A DNA stretch of 59,438 bases from an uncultured Succinivibrionaceae bacterium (GCA_944389835.1 CALXNU010000005.1:1-59438); one strand, 5' to 3'; positions 25,882 to 36,460 are shown, counted from the stretch's first letter. Numbers and translations: made by a program. Notes: a model not told the origin generated them from the letters alone.

Positions 25882-27069
25882 ATGACTGACATCAGTGCGG
25901 CCTTACGCGAGATCTCCCGTGGTACTGAGGAAATTATTCCTTTAGAGGAGTTAAAGGAGAAACTAAAATCAGGTCGCCAACTCATTGTCAAATTAGGCAT
26001 GGATCCTACCGCGCCTGACATTCACTTAGGTCACACCGTAATTTTAAATAAGCTTCGTACTTTCCAAGAATTAGGCCACAAGGTGGTTTTAATTATCGGT
26101 GACTTCACTGCCTCTGTAGGTGATCCATCAGGTAAAAATGCCACTCGTCCACAATTATCTCGTGAGGCCATTTTAGCTAATGCTAAAACCTATGCTGAGC
26201 AAGCTTTTAAGGTCTTAGATAAAGATAAGACTGAAATTCGTTATAACTCAGAGTGGCTTAATGCCTTAGGTACTGAAGGTACGATCCGTTTAGCCTCCAA
26301 GCTTACTGTAGCTCGTATGCTTGAGAGAGATGATTTTACTAAGCGCTATCAAGCAGGTCAGCCAATTGCCATTCATGAGTTCCTCTATCCTTTATTCCAA
26401 GGTTATGACAGTGTCGCCTTGAAGGCTGATATCGAACTTGGTGGTACCGATCAGAAGTTTAACTTATTGATGGGCCGTGAGTTACAAAAAGATGCAGGCC
26501 TTGAGCCTCAAGTAGTACTTATGATGCCACTTCTTGTGGGTTTAGATGGCGTCAAGAAAATGTCAAAGAGTGCTGGCAACTACATTGGCGTTCATGATGA
26601 GCCTAAGGATATGTTTGGTAAGATCATGTCCTTGTCTGATGACTTAATGTGGAATTACTACGATTTATTATCATTTAAACCTGTCGATGAAATTGAAGCT
26701 TTGAAGACTAAGTGTCAAAGCGGTGAGATGAATCCTCGTGATGCCAAGATTGAGTTAGGCCGTGAGATTGTCGCTCGCTATCATGGTATGGATGAGGCCA
26801 ATAAGGCAGTTGATGGCTTTATAAGTCAATTTGCCAAGGGTGCCTTACCTGAGGATATGCAAGTTTTAACTTTAAAATTAGCTCCTATAGCTAATCTTTT
26901 AAAAGAAGCAGGTCTTTGTGAGTCTACCTCTGAGGCTTTGCGTATGATTAAGCAAAATGCGGTGAAGATTGACAGTCAAGTTGTTACCAACAAGGATGAG
27001 CAAGTTTCCTTAGGCGAGCACATTTTCCAAGTCGGTAAGAGACGTTTTGCTAAGATTACGCTAGAATAA
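25882..27069 (+). CDS. tyrS: Tyrosyl-tRNA synthetase, 395 aa
   Basis: Class-I aminoacyl-tRNA synthetase charging tRNA-Tyr. HIGH-type motif HLGH at 48-51, KMSKS at about residues 226-230, and a C-terminal S4-like RNA-binding domain ([20 protein letters not shown]). Length and motifs fit the shorter TyrRZ-type (YxxQ/HLGH) class rather than E. coli TyrS. The chosen start is ATG 25882 ([11 protein letters not shown]) with AGAGGA at 25871-25876. It is 27 bases ahead of rpiA, an operon. Confidence 0.93.
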   Translation: MTDISAALREISRGTEEIIPLEELKEKLKSGRQLIVKLGMDPTAPDIHLGHTVILNKLRTFQELGHKVVLIIGDFTASVGDPSGKNATRPQLSREAILANAKTYAEQAFKVLDKDKTEIRYNSEWLNALGTEGTIRLASKLTVARMLERDDFTKRYQAGQPIAIHEFLYPLFQGYDSVALKADIELGGTDQKFNLLMGRELQKDAGLEPQVVLMMPLLVGLDGVKKMSKSAGNYIGVHDEPKDMFGKIMSLSDDLMWNYYDLLSFKPVDEIEALKTKCQSGEMNPRDAKIELGREIVARYHGMDEANKAVDGFISQFAKGALPEDMQVLTLKLAPIANLLKEAGLCESTSEALRMIKQNAVKIDSQVVTNKDEQVSLGEHIFQVGKRRFAKITLE

Positions 27070-27096
27070 GCTTATAGGGCAAATTAAGGAGTTTGT

Positions 27097-27756
27097 ATGA
27101 CCCAAGATGAACTTAAGGAAATGGTAGCTAAGGCTGCTTTAGACTACATTCCACGTGATGGTATTTTAGGTGTAGGTTCAGGTTCTACAGTAGTTAAATT
27201 TATTGAAGCAATTGGCAAATATAAAATTAAAGTAGATGCCGCAGTTTCAAGCTCGAATAAGACTACGGAACTTCTAAAAGGCATTGGCGTGAGAGTTTTA
27301 GATCCAAATGAATGCGAGCCATATGGTTGTTATATTGATGGAGCCGATGAGGTTAATCCTGAGTTTATGATGATAAAAGGTGGTGGCGCATGTTTAACTC
27401 GGGAGAAGATCCTAGCCTCCATGGCCGAAAAGTTCGTCTGTATTGTTGATAAGTCAAAGCTTGTTGACACCTTAGGTCATTTCCCACTTCCAGTTGAAGT
27501 GATCCCGATGGCAAGATGCCAAGTGGCTCGTACTTTGAAGGTGATGGGCGCAAATCCTGTCTTACGTCAAGGCTGTATTACTGATAATGGCTGTGAGATC
27601 TTAGATTTGCACGATTTTATGATAGAAAGCCCCATTACCCTTGAAGATGAGATCAATGCTATCCCAGGGGTGGTGACCGTAGGTCTTTTTGCCCGTCGCG
27701 GCTGTGATGTGGTCTTATATGCCACAGAAGATGGAGTGCATACTCGAACTAAGTAA
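27097..27756 (+). CDS. rpiA: Ribose-5-phosphate isomerase A, 219 aa
   Basis: Interconverts ribose-5-phosphate and ribulose-5-phosphate in the pentose phosphate pathway. Hallmarks are [40 protein letters not shown] and CIVDKSKLV, which carry the phosphate-binding and catalytic residues. Length equals E. coli RpiA (219 aa). AAGGAG precedes the ATG. It is the second gene after tyrS, closed by a strong terminator. Confidence 0.96.
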   Translation: MTQDELKEMVAKAALDYIPRDGILGVGSGSTVVKFIEAIGKYKIKVDAAVSSSNKTTELLKGIGVRVLDPNECEPYGCYIDGADEVNPEFMMIKGGGACLTREKILASMAEKFVCIVDKSKLVDTLGHFPLPVEVIPMARCQVARTLKVMGANPVLRQGCITDNGCEILDLHDFMIESPITLEDEINAIPGVVTVGLFARRGCDVVLYATEDGVHTRTK

Positions 27757-27774
27757 GCTTTAAAAACTTAAAAG

Positions 27775-27803
27775 AAGATCCGCTTTTTTTTGCGGATCTT
27801 TTA
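27775..27803 (+). terminator. Intrinsic terminator of tyrS-rpiA
   Basis: AAGATCCGC (27775-27783) pairs with GCGGATCTT (27792-27800) around a T8 loop, followed by TT and TTTT further on. Confidence 0.85.
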
Positions 27804-27895
27804 GTTTTGAGCAATTATTTTTTATTGAAAAAAGGCTCGTTTTGTTCACAGACTGGTAGAATTGACAGCAGAAAAACAGAAGCAAATCGTAGTGT

Positions 27896-27935
27896 TGGCA
27901 TGATTCTTGACTAGTTATAAATATAGTGTTGTAAA
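27896..27935 (+). promoter_or_regulatory. Candidate flagellar promoter(s) upstream of fliE
   Basis: TGGCATGATTCTTGAC (27896-27911) resembles the sigma-54 -24/-12 element (TGGCAC-N5-TTGC) with correct spacing but TTGA in place of TTGC. The same TTGAC also fits a sigma-70 -35 (TTGACT 27907-27912) with TGTAAA 17 bases later (27930-27935). fliE operons of Vibrio and Pseudomonas use sigma-54, which favours the first reading. Confidence 0.5.
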
Positions 27936-27962
27936 TATGTCAAAAACTTGTCAGAGGTATTT

Positions 27963-28397
27963 ATGATTTCTCCTGTAGATAATCCTCTCATGGGAACTGA
28001 GATGGTTAATGCTTTAGGGCAGATGCAAAGACAAATGCGTGATTTAGGACAAGAGGCGGGTGATCAAGTTGAAAATCCACTCTCCTTACTTAAAAATCCT
28101 GATCTTAGCGTGCAAGGCCAAGAAGCTGTAAGTCAAGCAAACGAGGTGAAGGGCCCAACTGCTGCAGATAGCGTAAGCGAATTTGCTCAAATGTTAGCCC
28201 AGGCTTTTGAAAATGTGAATGTGTTGCAAAATGAAAGCGCAGCTATGCAATCACGTTTTGATGTTGGTGATAGATCAGTAAGTTTAGCTGATGTAATGTT
28301 AGCCTCTCAAAAGTCAAGTATTTCTTTTGAAGCTACTTTACAAGTCAGAAATCGTTTAGCTGATGCTTATCGCTCAATTATGCAAATGCAGATTTAG
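27963..28397 (+). CDS. fliE: Flagellar hook-basal body protein FliE, 144 aa
   Basis: Small rod-base protein linking the MS-ring to the flagellar rod. The C-terminal half is diagnostic: VSLADVMLASQKSSISFEATLQVRNRLADAYRSIM is spread over about residues 108-141 and ends with the family's MQMQI-like tail. The N-terminal half is longer than in E. coli (104 aa total). The start ATG 27963 has AGAGG ahead; an in-frame TTG at 27948 is upstream of that site. It is the first gene of fliEFGHI. Confidence 0.92.
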   Translation: MISPVDNPLMGTEMVNALGQMQRQMRDLGQEAGDQVENPLSLLKNPDLSVQGQEAVSQANEVKGPTAADSVSEFAQMLAQAFENVNVLQNESAAMQSRFDVGDRSVSLADVMLASQKSSISFEATLQVRNRLADAYRSIMQMQI

Positions 28398-28419
28398 TTT
28401 AATAAAGTAGGATTAGTAA

Positions 28420-30330
28420 ATGTCAGAGCAGGAATTTCCGGTAGCGCGAGGAGCAGCGGCAAATAATAATCCGCCAGCTCTTGCTCAATCCCCTCAAGAC
28501 ACTCAAACCCAACGCAGTCAAGCTGCAGATCCAAATGGTTTTGATGAGCTTGAAAGTGAAACTACCTCTGAGCAAGGGGCCTCTGAAGGCTCTAAGACAA
28601 CCACAAAGCGTTCGCGTTTGTCTGAATTTTTCAGAAGCGGTGATGTCCTGCGACGCATTATTATCCTAGGTTTATTAGTGTTATTTTTAGCAGGTGCTAT
28701 CTTTGCGATGGTCAGCCTGCAAAGCTCTTCAGTCTCTCCAACTTACCGTGAGTTAGGGCGTTTTACCACGCAAGAGATTGGTCCTGTTTTAGACTTTTTA
28801 GACTTAGAAGGCTATGACTATCAATTACGTGGCTCTGATGCTGTTGCGGTGAGAGTTGAAGATTATTCACAAATTCGTGAGTTAATGTTACGCCGTGGCA
28901 TTGCCGTGCCTGAATTAGCAACTGATGAAGGCGATAGCATTATCATGTCAGATTCAGGATTTGGTGTTTCACAGCGCCTTGAAGGTGAGAGAATAAAACA
29001 CGGACGTGAGATACAGTTAGCAAGAGCTATTGAGAGAATTGATGGTGTGGATCATGCAACCGTTTTGCTTGCCATTCCAAAGGAAAATGTCTTTGCTAGA
29101 ACCGAAAAGCGTCCTTCAGCTGCCGTAGTGGTGACCTTGCGTGATGGCGTGTTCTTATCTCCTGAATCTGTAAACTCCATTCGTTTCATGGTTGCATCAT
29201 CTGTGCATAATCTCTTATCAAAGGATGTAACCGTAACCGATCAAACCGGACGTCTTTTAAGCTCACAAAACACCTCAGCTACCGCTGATGATAGATTACA
29301 GCGTGAATTTGAGTTAAGAACCTTACGTGAGGCTCAATATCGCGACAAGTTAGATACGATCTTAGCGCCGATGCTTGGCCTTGGAAATTATTCAGCCGAA
29401 GTTGATGTGACTTTAGACACCACGGTTGAAGAAGAGACCCGTCAAATTTTTAATCCTGACAGACAAGCTATTCGCTCTGAGACTTTGCGTGAGGATAGAG
29501 GATCTGAAGATCAAACTAATCCTTATGGCGTGCCAGGATCACTTTCTAATCAACCACCTGCAAATGCTGCCATTCCGCAACAGTTAAGAGATGGTACTGC
29601 AAATGCCGCAAATGGTGATAGCAATACTCAAGAAAGCCGTGAGGCGGTAAGAAACTATGAAGTTGACACTACCGTGCGTCACACCACAAGACCTACTAAT
29701 ACCGTACAACGTTTAACCGTATCGGTAGCCGTTGACTATTTACGTCAAGTAGGTACTGATGGAGTGGTCACCTGGGTGCCACGTCCTCAAGAGGACTTAG
29801 ATAAGATTGCAGATTTAGTAAGTGGTGGTTTAGGTCTTGATCCAAGACGTGGGGATGTGGTGCACGTGGAAACTATTTCCTTCCCACACGCTGGTGAACC
29901 TCCAGTACTTCCTTGGTGGCAACAAGAAAGCTTCTATCGCATCATAAGAATTGCAGGTGCCGTACTTGTAGTCTTGATCTTAGTCATCTTCGTGATAAGA
30001 CCTATGGTCAATAGACTTATCCGTGGCAAGACTGCTGAAGAAGAAGCTATGGAGGCCTTGGATCTTGATGATTCACCTGCCATGGAAGGCAATGATGATC
30101 TCAACTTAATTGCTCAGAAGTCAGATCTTGAAGATCAGATTTACTCCATTAACCGTGATGGAGGTATTGAATTGCCGAACTTACGTCGCAATGAGGATCT
30201 CTTGAAGGCAGTGAGAACCTTAGTCTCCAACGAGCCTCAATTATCCACTGAGGTGATCCGCGATTGGATTAACCAAGATATGGAAGACAAGAAAGATAAG
30301 AATAAGAAGAAATCTTCTAGGGGGTCTTAA
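28420..30330 (+). CDS. fliF: Flagellar MS-ring protein FliF, 636 aa
   Basis: Forms the membrane ring at the base of the flagellum. The N-terminal 70 residues are a polar extension. The first membrane helix is at about 80-100, a periplasmic ring-building region follows with GERIKHGREIQLARAIERID, then a Pro/Asn-rich linker. The second helix is near 507-530 (AGAVLVVLILVIFVIRPMV), and the C-terminal tail, with its FliG-binding end, is acidic then basic (MEDKKDKNKKK). Length is slightly above E. coli FliF (552 aa) because of the extension. It precedes fliG by four bases. Confidence 0.94.
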   Translation: MSEQEFPVARGAAANNNPPALAQSPQDTQTQRSQAADPNGFDELESETTSEQGASEGSKTTTKRSRLSEFFRSGDVLRRIIILGLLVLFLAGAIFAMVSLQSSSVSPTYRELGRFTTQEIGPVLDFLDLEGYDYQLRGSDAVAVRVEDYSQIRELMLRRGIAVPELATDEGDSIIMSDSGFGVSQRLEGERIKHGREIQLARAIERIDGVDHATVLLAIPKENVFARTEKRPSAAVVVTLRDGVFLSPESVNSIRFMVASSVHNLLSKDVTVTDQTGRLLSSQNTSATADDRLQREFELRTLREAQYRDKLDTILAPMLGLGNYSAEVDVTLDTTVEEETRQIFNPDRQAIRSETLREDRGSEDQTNPYGVPGSLSNQPPANAAIPQQLRDGTANAANGDSNTQESREAVRNYEVDTTVRHTTRPTNTVQRLTVSVAVDYLRQVGTDGVVTWVPRPQEDLDKIADLVSGGLGLDPRRGDVVHVETISFPHAGEPPVLPWWQQESFYRIIRIAGAVLVVLILVIFVIRPMVNRLIRGKTAEEEAMEALDLDDSPAMEGNDDLNLIAQKSDLEDQIYSINRDGGIELPNLRRNEDLLKAVRTLVSNEPQLSTEVIRDWINQDMEDKKDKNKKKSSRGS

Positions 30331-30334
30331 TTAA

Positions 30335-31456
30335 ATGACTGATGCTGCTAAAAAACCACCGGTACCAAATCAAAATGTCTTGGCAAGTACCATGCCAAGC
30401 ACTTTAGCAGGTAACTCTGCAACCGGTCTTGAGCTTTCAGATGATGAGAAGGCCGCCTTAGAGCGTTTATCGGGTATTGATAAAGCGGCTATTTTGATGC
30501 TCTCTTTATCTGAGGAAGATGCGGCGCAAATTTTCCGCAATCTCCAACCAAAGCAAGTACAAAAGCTTGGTATTAGAATGGCTGAGCTTACAGACTTTAG
30601 CTTAGATACCGTAAATGCCGTTCATAAGACCTTTTTAACTGCCATTACGCGTCATTCTAATATTGGTCTTGGAAGCTCTGACTTCGTGAAGAACGCCTTA
30701 ATTGCCGCTTTAGGTGAGGATAAGGCTAATAACTTAGTAGATCAGATCTCCATGGGCTCAGGATCTCAAGGCTTAGATGCCTTGAAGTGGTTAGATGCCC
30801 GTCAGGTTGCAACCATTATTCAAAACGAGCACCCACAAATTCAAACTATTGTGCTCTCATATTTAGATCCAGAGCAAAGTGCGCAGATTTTAAGTCAATT
30901 CCCAGAGTCATCCCGCCTTGATTTAATTATGCGTATTGCAACCTTAGAGGAAGTGCAACCTGCCGCCTTACAGGAGTTAAATGAGATCATGGAGAAACAA
31001 TTTGCCGGAGCCACCGGTGCTCAAACGGCTAAGATTGGTGGTCTTAAGAGTGCTGCTAATATCATGAACTACTTAGATACTTCCACTGAAACTAAGCTTA
31101 TGGAAGCTATTCAAGGTCAAGATCGTGATATGGGACAACAAATTCAAGATCTTATGTTCGTCTTTGAGAACCTCGCTGACGTTGATGATAGATCTGTACA
31201 GACTCTGTTGCGTGAAATCCCAACTGAGACTCTTGAAAAAGCCCTTAAAGGTGCTGATGAAGCCTTACGCGATAAGTTCTATCGCAACATGTCCTCACGT
31301 GCTTCTGCTGCCTTGAAAGAAGATTTGGCCTCTATGGGGCCTGTCAAACTTTCCGATGTGGAGGCTGCCCAAAAGGATATTCTCACCATTGCTCATCGTA
31401 TGTCAGAGCAAGGTTTAATTATGTTAACTCGTGGTGGTGGCGAGGACTTCGTCTAA
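30335..31456 (+). CDS. fliG: Flagellar motor switch protein FliG, 373 aa
   Basis: Rotor component on the cytoplasmic face of the MS-ring that transmits stator torque and switches rotation. FliG_N, FliG_M and FliG_C are seen in order: LSGIDKAAILMLSLSEEDAA, the EHPQIQTIVLSYL middle motif, and the C-terminal charged motor helix LREIPTETLEKALKGADEALR. The N-terminus carries about 35 extra polar residues relative to E. coli FliG (331 aa). It sits in the canonical place between fliF and fliH. Confidence 0.95.
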   Translation: MTDAAKKPPVPNQNVLASTMPSTLAGNSATGLELSDDEKAALERLSGIDKAAILMLSLSEEDAAQIFRNLQPKQVQKLGIRMAELTDFSLDTVNAVHKTFLTAITRHSNIGLGSSDFVKNALIAALGEDKANNLVDQISMGSGSQGLDALKWLDARQVATIIQNEHPQIQTIVLSYLDPEQSAQILSQFPESSRLDLIMRIATLEEVQPAALQELNEIMEKQFAGATGAQTAKIGGLKSAANIMNYLDTSTETKLMEAIQGQDRDMGQQIQDLMFVFENLADVDDRSVQTLLREIPTETLEKALKGADEALRDKFYRNMSSRASAALKEDLASMGPVKLSDVEAAQKDILTIAHRMSEQGLIMLTRGGGEDFV

Positions 31457-31490
31457 AATCACTTAATCTTTTGCTTGTTTCTCAATTTAA

Positions 31491-31539
31491 AGGAGGAGGC
31501 TTGAGCTTTAAAACGCTTGAGCCTGTGTTCTATGACTGA
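31491..31539 (+). promoter_or_regulatory. Possible 12-codon leader reading frame overlapping the fliH start
   Basis: A strong AGGAGGAGG (31491-31499) is followed not by a fliH start in frame but by TTG at 31501, which opens a 12-codon frame ending in TGA at 31537-31539. That stop overlaps the fliH ATG (31532-31534). This could couple fliH translation to a minicistron. It may also be coincidence. Confidence 0.35.
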
Positions 31540-32833
31540 TGATAGTAGACCAAATGATCTAAAACCAGAAATTATCACCGATCTTGATGAGAACGATATT
31601 TTCAAAGCCTTTGAAGAAAGAACCGATGGCAGATTTTTAATTAAAAAAGCTGCGGTTTTAGAAAAGGATGAAGCAAAAGAATTCTCTCCTATGATGTGGC
31701 CGATGATGGATGATGGCAAGGGCGTGTCTACTAATGCCATAGGCTATCCTACAGGTGGCTGGTTTGCCTTACAAAAAAAGGCTGCCGAAGAGAAACGTGC
31801 TCAAGAAGAAGCCTTAGAACATGAAAAGCACTTAGAAGAAATTCAAGCGCAAGAAAAGGAAAATGAAGTTCAAAGATTAACTGCTCAAGCAGTTGAGCAG
31901 ATTCGCCAAGATGCCTATAACGAAGGTTTTTCACAAGGCTTAAAAGAGGGCCAAGAAAAAGGCTATCAAGACGGCTTCCCCAAAGGTGAAGAGGCAGGAT
32001 ATCAACAAGGCTTTGAGCAGGGCCAAAAAGCAGGTGTAGTTGCCGGACAAAAACAAGGTCGTGAAGAGGGGTTTACTCAAGGACAGCGTGAAGGCTTAGA
32101 TAATGCCAAAGATTTAGTTGAAGCTAAGGTTGCCCGTTTTGCTCATTTAGGAGATATGTTAGCCAATCCCATTCGCGAGCTTAATAAAGATGTCATAGAT
32201 GAGATTTTCTACATTATCTCAAGATTGTGCTCAGTGATTTTACATCGTGAGTTAAAAGGTGATGTGGAGAATTTAAAAGAAGGCATCGCCAAGTGTTTGG
32301 AGCTTATTCCAAATGCTGAAAAAGGTGCCACCATTACCTTAAGTCCTGATGATTATGATTTAATTTTAGCCAACTTGGGGCGTGATTATCTTAAGGCACA
32401 AAAGTGGGACTTACAAAGTAGCGATAAATTAAGCGCTGGGGATGTTGAAGTTTCAAATGATATAAGCCTTGCTGATTTTAAAGTAAATGATCGCATTGAT
32501 GCTTTACTTGAGGGCTTTTTACAACAGGCAACTGAGGTTTCAGATAGAACTTTGCGCGAGAGTATCCCTGAGGCACCAGAATACAATGAGATCCCCAAAA
32601 AGCCTTTAGCCCCACCTCCTGATTTAATGGCCTATGAGGATAATATTAAAGCTCATTTACAAGATGAAAAAATTAATGAGAGCGCAGATCTAGAGGAGCC
32701 TTTAGTAGAAGCAAAATCTCCAACTTCGGCACAAGTGGTCTCAAAAGATCAAACTAAGCCTGAGGTCATTGATGGCAGTAAAGATCTAAGTGAACTTCAA
32801 GTCTCAGATGATCCTTTTGTTAAAGTGCAATAG
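31532..32833 (+). CDS. fliH: Flagellar assembly protein FliH, 433 aa
   Basis: Regulator of the FliI ATPase in flagellar protein export. Residues about 85-128 are a charged coiled coil. Residues about 129-189 hold the FliH hallmark, a run of GxxxG repeats ([18 protein letters not shown] and onward). The FliH/NolV domain follows ([21 protein letters not shown]). The C-terminal 110 residues (Pro/Asp/Glu/Ser-rich) are an extra tail, making it much longer than E. coli FliH (228 aa). The start is ATG 31532; an in-frame TTG at 31517 is an alternative. Neither has a well-spaced ribosome site of its own. Confidence 0.9.
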   Translation: MTDDSRPNDLKPEIITDLDENDIFKAFEERTDGRFLIKKAAVLEKDEAKEFSPMMWPMMDDGKGVSTNAIGYPTGGWFALQKKAAEEKRAQEEALEHEKHLEEIQAQEKENEVQRLTAQAVEQIRQDAYNEGFSQGLKEGQEKGYQDGFPKGEEAGYQQGFEQGQKAGVVAGQKQGREEGFTQGQREGLDNAKDLVEAKVARFAHLGDMLANPIRELNKDVIDEIFYIISRLCSVILHRELKGDVENLKEGIAKCLELIPNAEKGATITLSPDDYDLILANLGRDYLKAQKWDLQSSDKLSAGDVEVSNDISLADFKVNDRIDALLEGFLQQATEVSDRTLRESIPEAPEYNEIPKKPLAPPPDLMAYEDNIKAHLQDEKINESADLEEPLVEAKSPTSAQVVSKDQTKPEVIDGSKDLSELQVSDDPFVKVQ

Positions 32834-32856
32834 TCATTAAGCATAAGGAAAAATTT

Positions 32857-34302
32857 ATGAATGGCCTTTTAAATCGTTTGCAAGCCGTGGACTTTGAGCC
32901 CCGGGAGATGAAGCCTAGGCTTAATGGCAGATTAGTGCGCGTGGTAGGTTTGACCTTAGAGGCAGTAGGGCTTAAAGCTGCCTTAGGTGATCTTTGTGAA
33001 ATTGAAACTGAAGATGGAGTCGTTGACGCTGAGGTTGTAGGTTTTTCAGGTAATATTATCTATTTAATGCCAACCGGGGAGATGGGTGGTATTGTCCCAG
33101 GGGCTAGAGTTAGACCTAAAACTGCCTTAAGTACTTTCCCATATGGAGATCATCTTTTAGGACGTGTCGTAGATGGTATGGGAAATCCTATTGATGGCTT
33201 AGGTCCTTTAAAAGTTACCGCCGACACCCACTATAAATCAAAGCGCATCAATCCTATGGCCCGCCGCCCCATTCGTGAGCACTTAGATGTCGGAGTGCGC
33301 GCTATTAACTCACTTCTAACCATCGGACAAGGGCAAAGAATGGGCCTTTTTGCAGGCTCAGGTGTTGGTAAATCAGTGCTCCTTGGTATGATGACCCGCG
33401 GTACTACCGCAGATGTGGTGGTAGTAGGCTTAATTGGCGAGCGTGGTCGTGAGGTAAGAGAGTTTATTGATGATATTTTAGGCCCGGAAGGTCGCGCCCG
33501 CTCGGTGGTAGTGGCAGCACCTGCAGACTCTTCGCCTTTAATGCGTTTAAAAGGCTGTGAGACTACTTTGCAAATTGCAGAATACTTTCGTGATGAAGGG
33601 CGCAATGTTTTATTACTTGTCGACTCTTTAACTCGTTATGCGATGGCCCAACGTGAGATTGCCCTCTCAGTAGGAGAGCCTCCTGCTACGCGTGGTTATC
33701 CGCCATCAGTATTTGCCAAATTGCCAGCTTTAGTTGAAAGAGCAGGTAATGGTGGTGAACATCAAGGCTCAATTACCGCTATTTTTACCGTGTTAGTGGA
33801 AGGTGATGATCTTCAAGATCCAATTGCCGATGCGGCGCGTGCTATTTTAGATGGTCACATTGTCTTATCAAGAGAGCTTGCCGACTCAGGTCACTTCCCA
33901 GCAATTGACGTTGAAAAATCAATTTCCCGTGTGATGCCTGCTATTGTTACTGAAGAGCATATGGTGATGGCAAGAACTATTCGTCAATGCCTCTCACAAT
34001 ACTCACAAAATCGCGAGTTAATCTCCATTGGTGCTTATCATCAAGGCACGGATGCAAGGATAGATCAGGCAATTATGATTAAACCGCATATTGATACTTT
34101 CCTACAGCAAGGTATGAAAGAAGTTATTCCTTATGCGGCATCTTTAGATGAGTTAAGACGCCTTTCAATGATTTTAATTGATGATGCTAAGCAAAGATTA
34201 AATGCCCTGCAAGCTCAAGCCGGAGCTCAAGGGCAAAAGCCTCTGCCAAATCGCTCACAGTCTCAACCTGTGGCGCGCATGAATTTTAAGAAAAAAGCTT
34301 AA
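32857..34302 (+). CDS. fliI: Flagellum-specific export ATPase FliI, 481 aa
   Basis: F1-beta-like hexameric ATPase of the flagellar type III export apparatus. Walker A GSGVGKS (167-173), the catalytic glutamate region [13 protein letters not shown], Walker [13 protein letters not shown], and the family loop [17 protein letters not shown] are all visible. Length is a little above E. coli FliI (457 aa). AAGGA precedes the ATG. fliJ, which usually follows, is missing; instead the stop overlaps the convergent folD gene by four bases. Confidence 0.96.
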   Translation: MNGLLNRLQAVDFEPREMKPRLNGRLVRVVGLTLEAVGLKAALGDLCEIETEDGVVDAEVVGFSGNIIYLMPTGEMGGIVPGARVRPKTALSTFPYGDHLLGRVVDGMGNPIDGLGPLKVTADTHYKSKRINPMARRPIREHLDVGVRAINSLLTIGQGQRMGLFAGSGVGKSVLLGMMTRGTTADVVVVGLIGERGREVREFIDDILGPEGRARSVVVAAPADSSPLMRLKGCETTLQIAEYFRDEGRNVLLLVDSLTRYAMAQREIALSVGEPPATRGYPPSVFAKLPALVERAGNGGEHQGSITAIFTVLVEGDDLQDPIADAARAILDGHIVLSRELADSGHFPAIDVEKSISRVMPAIVTEEHMVMARTIRQCLSQYSQNRELISIGAYHQGTDARIDQAIMIKPHIDTFLQQGMKEVIPYAASLDELRRLSMILIDDAKQRLNALQAQAGAQGQKPLPNRSQSQPVARMNFKKKA

Positions 34303-35150
34303 GCAGTATGTCTTTGCCAGGCCTCAACGGTATTTTCCATTAAGGTGGCAACAGTCATAGGACCTACGCCGCCTGGAACTGGGGTGATGAAAGAGGCTCG
34401 CTCTTTTGCCACCTCAAAGTCCACATCACCGCATAAGCCTTCAGGGGTGCGATTAATACCCACATCAATGACCACTGCGCCTTCTTTAATCCAATTGCCA
34501 TTTAAAAACTTAGGCTTACCTACGGCAATGATAACTAAATCAGCTGCTCTTACATGATCTTCTAAGTTTTTGGTAAAGCGATGGGTGACTGTTACGGTAG
34601 CACCACGCAATAAAAGCTCTAAAGCCATTGGGCGGCCTACGATATTTGAAGCGCCAATGACTAAGGCATTGATCCCCAATAAATCAAGCTTGATGCTATC
34701 TAGTATGGTGATAATGCCCTTTGGGGTGCAGGCGCGCATTAAAGGCACACGTTGGGTTAAACGGCCAACATTGTAAGGGTGGAAACCATCGACATCTTTA
34801 CTTGGATTAATGCACTCAATAACCTTGCTCTCATCAAGATGGGAAGGGAGAGGAAATTGCACTAAAATGCCGTCAATTTCAGGGTTTTGATTGCACTGTG
34901 CAATTACTTTTTCTAATTGCTCTTGAGTGGTATTTTCATCAAGATCATAGGCAAAAGATTTAATGCCAACCACTTCACAGGCTTTTCTTTTATTGCGTAC
35001 ATAAACTTCAGAGGCAGGATCTTTGCCAACTAAAATTACTGCAAGACCTGGGCTTCTTTTACCTAACTTAAGGCCCTCTTGCACTTTATCGTGTAATTTA
35101 TTTTTAAGATCTTGGGCAATGGCCTTGCCATCAATTAAAGTTGCACTCAT
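34299..35150 (-). CDS. folD: Methylene-THF dehydrogenase / methenyl-THF cyclohydrolase FolD, 283 aa
   Basis: Bifunctional one-carbon enzyme giving formyl-THF. Signatures are the catalytic-lysine region [24 protein letters not shown], the NADP loop [17 protein letters not shown], and [18 protein letters not shown] at the end. The start ATG 35150 ([13 protein letters not shown]) has GGAG ahead; a frame opening at 35165 adds five residues. Length equals the family norm. It follows the TSUP gene by 17 bases, an operon, and collides with fliI at its 3' end. Confidence 0.95.
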   Translation of the reverse strand: MSATLIDGKAIAQDLKNKLHDKVQEGLKLGKRSPGLAVILVGKDPASEVYVRNKRKACEVVGIKSFAYDLDENTTQEQLEKVIAQCNQNPEIDGILVQFPLPSHLDESKVIECINPSKDVDGFHPYNVGRLTQRVPLMRACTPKGIITILDSIKLDLLGINALVIGASNIVGRPMALELLLRGATVTVTHRFTKNLEDHVRAADLVIIAVGKPKFLNGNWIKEGAVVIDVGINRTPEGLCGDVDFEVAKERASFITPVPGGVGPMTVATLMENTVEAWQRHTA

Positions 35151-35167
35151 TAAAATACTCCACAAGT

Positions 35168-35995
35168 TTAGATAGCTGACATGAGCATTCTTACGCTAAT
35201 AATAAATAAAGCTATAGCAAAAATGCGCTTTAAGGTTACAGGACTTATCATTTTACCGACTTTAACGCCAAATGGGGCACAAAGCACAGATAAAGGAATA
35301 ATGCAGGCTGCACCTAAAAGATTTACGTGACCGAAGGTACCAATTGGCGCTAAGGCTGGAGTGGTGGCAGTTGAGACTAAGATAATGGCCCCTGGCACAC
35401 AGACAAATAAAGAGACGGCCGAGGAGGTACCAACTGATTTGTGAGGCTCAACCGAGCAGGCATTTAAAATTGGTACGGTTAAAGTACCACCGCCTACGCC
35501 TAGCATGACTGAAAAACAGGCAATACCAAAACCTATAAACTGTTGGAAAAAAGGTCTAGGTAAAGAAGAGAAGGCAGGTTTGGCTTTAGCTCTAAATAGG
35601 GTGTTAATGGAATTTATAATCATCACACAGCCAAAGAGCACGGCAAGCCACTCACCACCATAGTTTACAGAAATTAAAGTGCCAACTGTAACCCCCACAA
35701 TCATCGCAATGGCCCAGGTTTTAATGACTTGTAAGTCAGTATTGCCGCGTTTGTACTGTGAAATGGCCGCTACAATGGAAGTTGGGATCATACACATTAA
35801 AGAAGTGCCGGTAGCTAAAATAATGGCTAAATCTTCGCTAATGTGGAAGGCATGGATAAAAATAAAATAGAGGGCCGGAACGAAGACGATGCCACCACCA
35901 ATGCCCAAAAGACCTGCTAAAAAGCCTGCAATACCACCGCAGATTGCAAGAATGACCACTGAGTAGATGACTTCTGTAAGTTCTAAACCGAACAT
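35168..35995 (-). CDS. TauE/SafE (TSUP) family membrane transporter, 275 aa
   Basis: Eight-helix permease of the sulfite exporter TauE/SafE family. The two family repeats each start with a glycine-rich helix: [21 protein letters not shown] near residue 20 and [18 protein letters not shown] near residue 160. Transported substrates in the family are small sulfur- or carbon-containing anions; the one here is unknown. The start ATG 35995 has GGAG ahead; the longer frame to 36046 runs through the leader. It is the first gene of an operon with folD. Confidence 0.9.
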   Translation of the reverse strand: MFGLELTEVIYSVVILAICGGIAGFLAGLLGIGGGIVFVPALYFIFIHAFHISEDLAIILATGTSLMCMIPTSIVAAISQYKRGNTDLQVIKTWAIAMIVGVTVGTLISVNYGGEWLAVLFGCVMIINSINTLFRAKAKPAFSSLPRPFFQQFIGFGIACFSVMLGVGGGTLTVPILNACSVEPHKSVGTSSAVSLFVCVPGAIILVSTATTPALAPIGTFGHVNLLGAACIIPLSVLCAPFGVKVGKMISPVTLKRIFAIALFIISVRMLMSAI

Positions 35996-36205
35996 GATAG
36001 TCTCCAAAATACTTAAGACGCGCATATTATCCTGCAAAAGGGCCATTTAGCCTAAGCTTTTTTGACAAAATCTGCCTAAAAATCCTTAAAGCGGTGCAAG
36101 GGAGACTTAATTTTATCTAGTAAATTAGATTTTACTTACAAAGCGCATAAATAAGCGCTTTTATAAAAATTTCGGCAAATTTTTGTAATTTTTTTTAAAA
36201 AGTGC

Positions 36206-36234
36206 TTGACCTTAAGGTACAAACCCCTTAGAAT
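36206..36234 (+). promoter_or_regulatory. Strong sigma-70 promoter of the tRNA cluster
   Basis: -35 TTGACC (36206-36211) and -10 TAGAAT (36229-36234) with exact 17-base spacing. A GC-rich stretch (GTGCACCCG) follows the -10, typical of stringently controlled stable-RNA promoters. The upstream DNA is AT-rich. Confidence 0.85.
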
Positions 36235-36257
36235 GTGCACCCGTTGACGGCACTAGC

Positions 36258-36334
36258 CGGTGATTAGCGCAGTCCGGTAGCGCACTTCGTTCGGGACGAA
36301 GGGGCCACAGGTTCGAATCCTGTATCACCGACCA
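36258..36334 (+). tRNA. tRNA-Pro (anticodon CGG)
   Basis: 77 bases with encoded CCA. The acceptor arms CGGTGAT and ATCACCG pair, the anticodon loop is TTCGGGA, and the T-loop is GTTCGAATC. It closely resembles E. coli proK. First of four tRNA genes. Confidence 0.96.
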
Positions 36335-36358
36335 AAAGGGCTGGCAATGCTAAGTGTT

Positions 36359-36435
36359 GCGTCCTTAGCTCAGTTGGATAGAGCAACAGCCTTCTAAGCT
36401 GTGGGTCAAAGGTTCGACTCCTTTAGGACGCGCCA
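36359..36435 (+). tRNA. tRNA-Arg (anticodon TCT)
   Basis: 77 bases with encoded CCA. Acceptor arms GCGTCCT and AGGACGC, anticodon loop CTTCTAA, T-loop GTTCGACTC. It resembles E. coli argU, which reads AGA. Confidence 0.96.
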
Positions 36436-36460
36436 GCTTGGAAGAAAAAATTCTACTATG

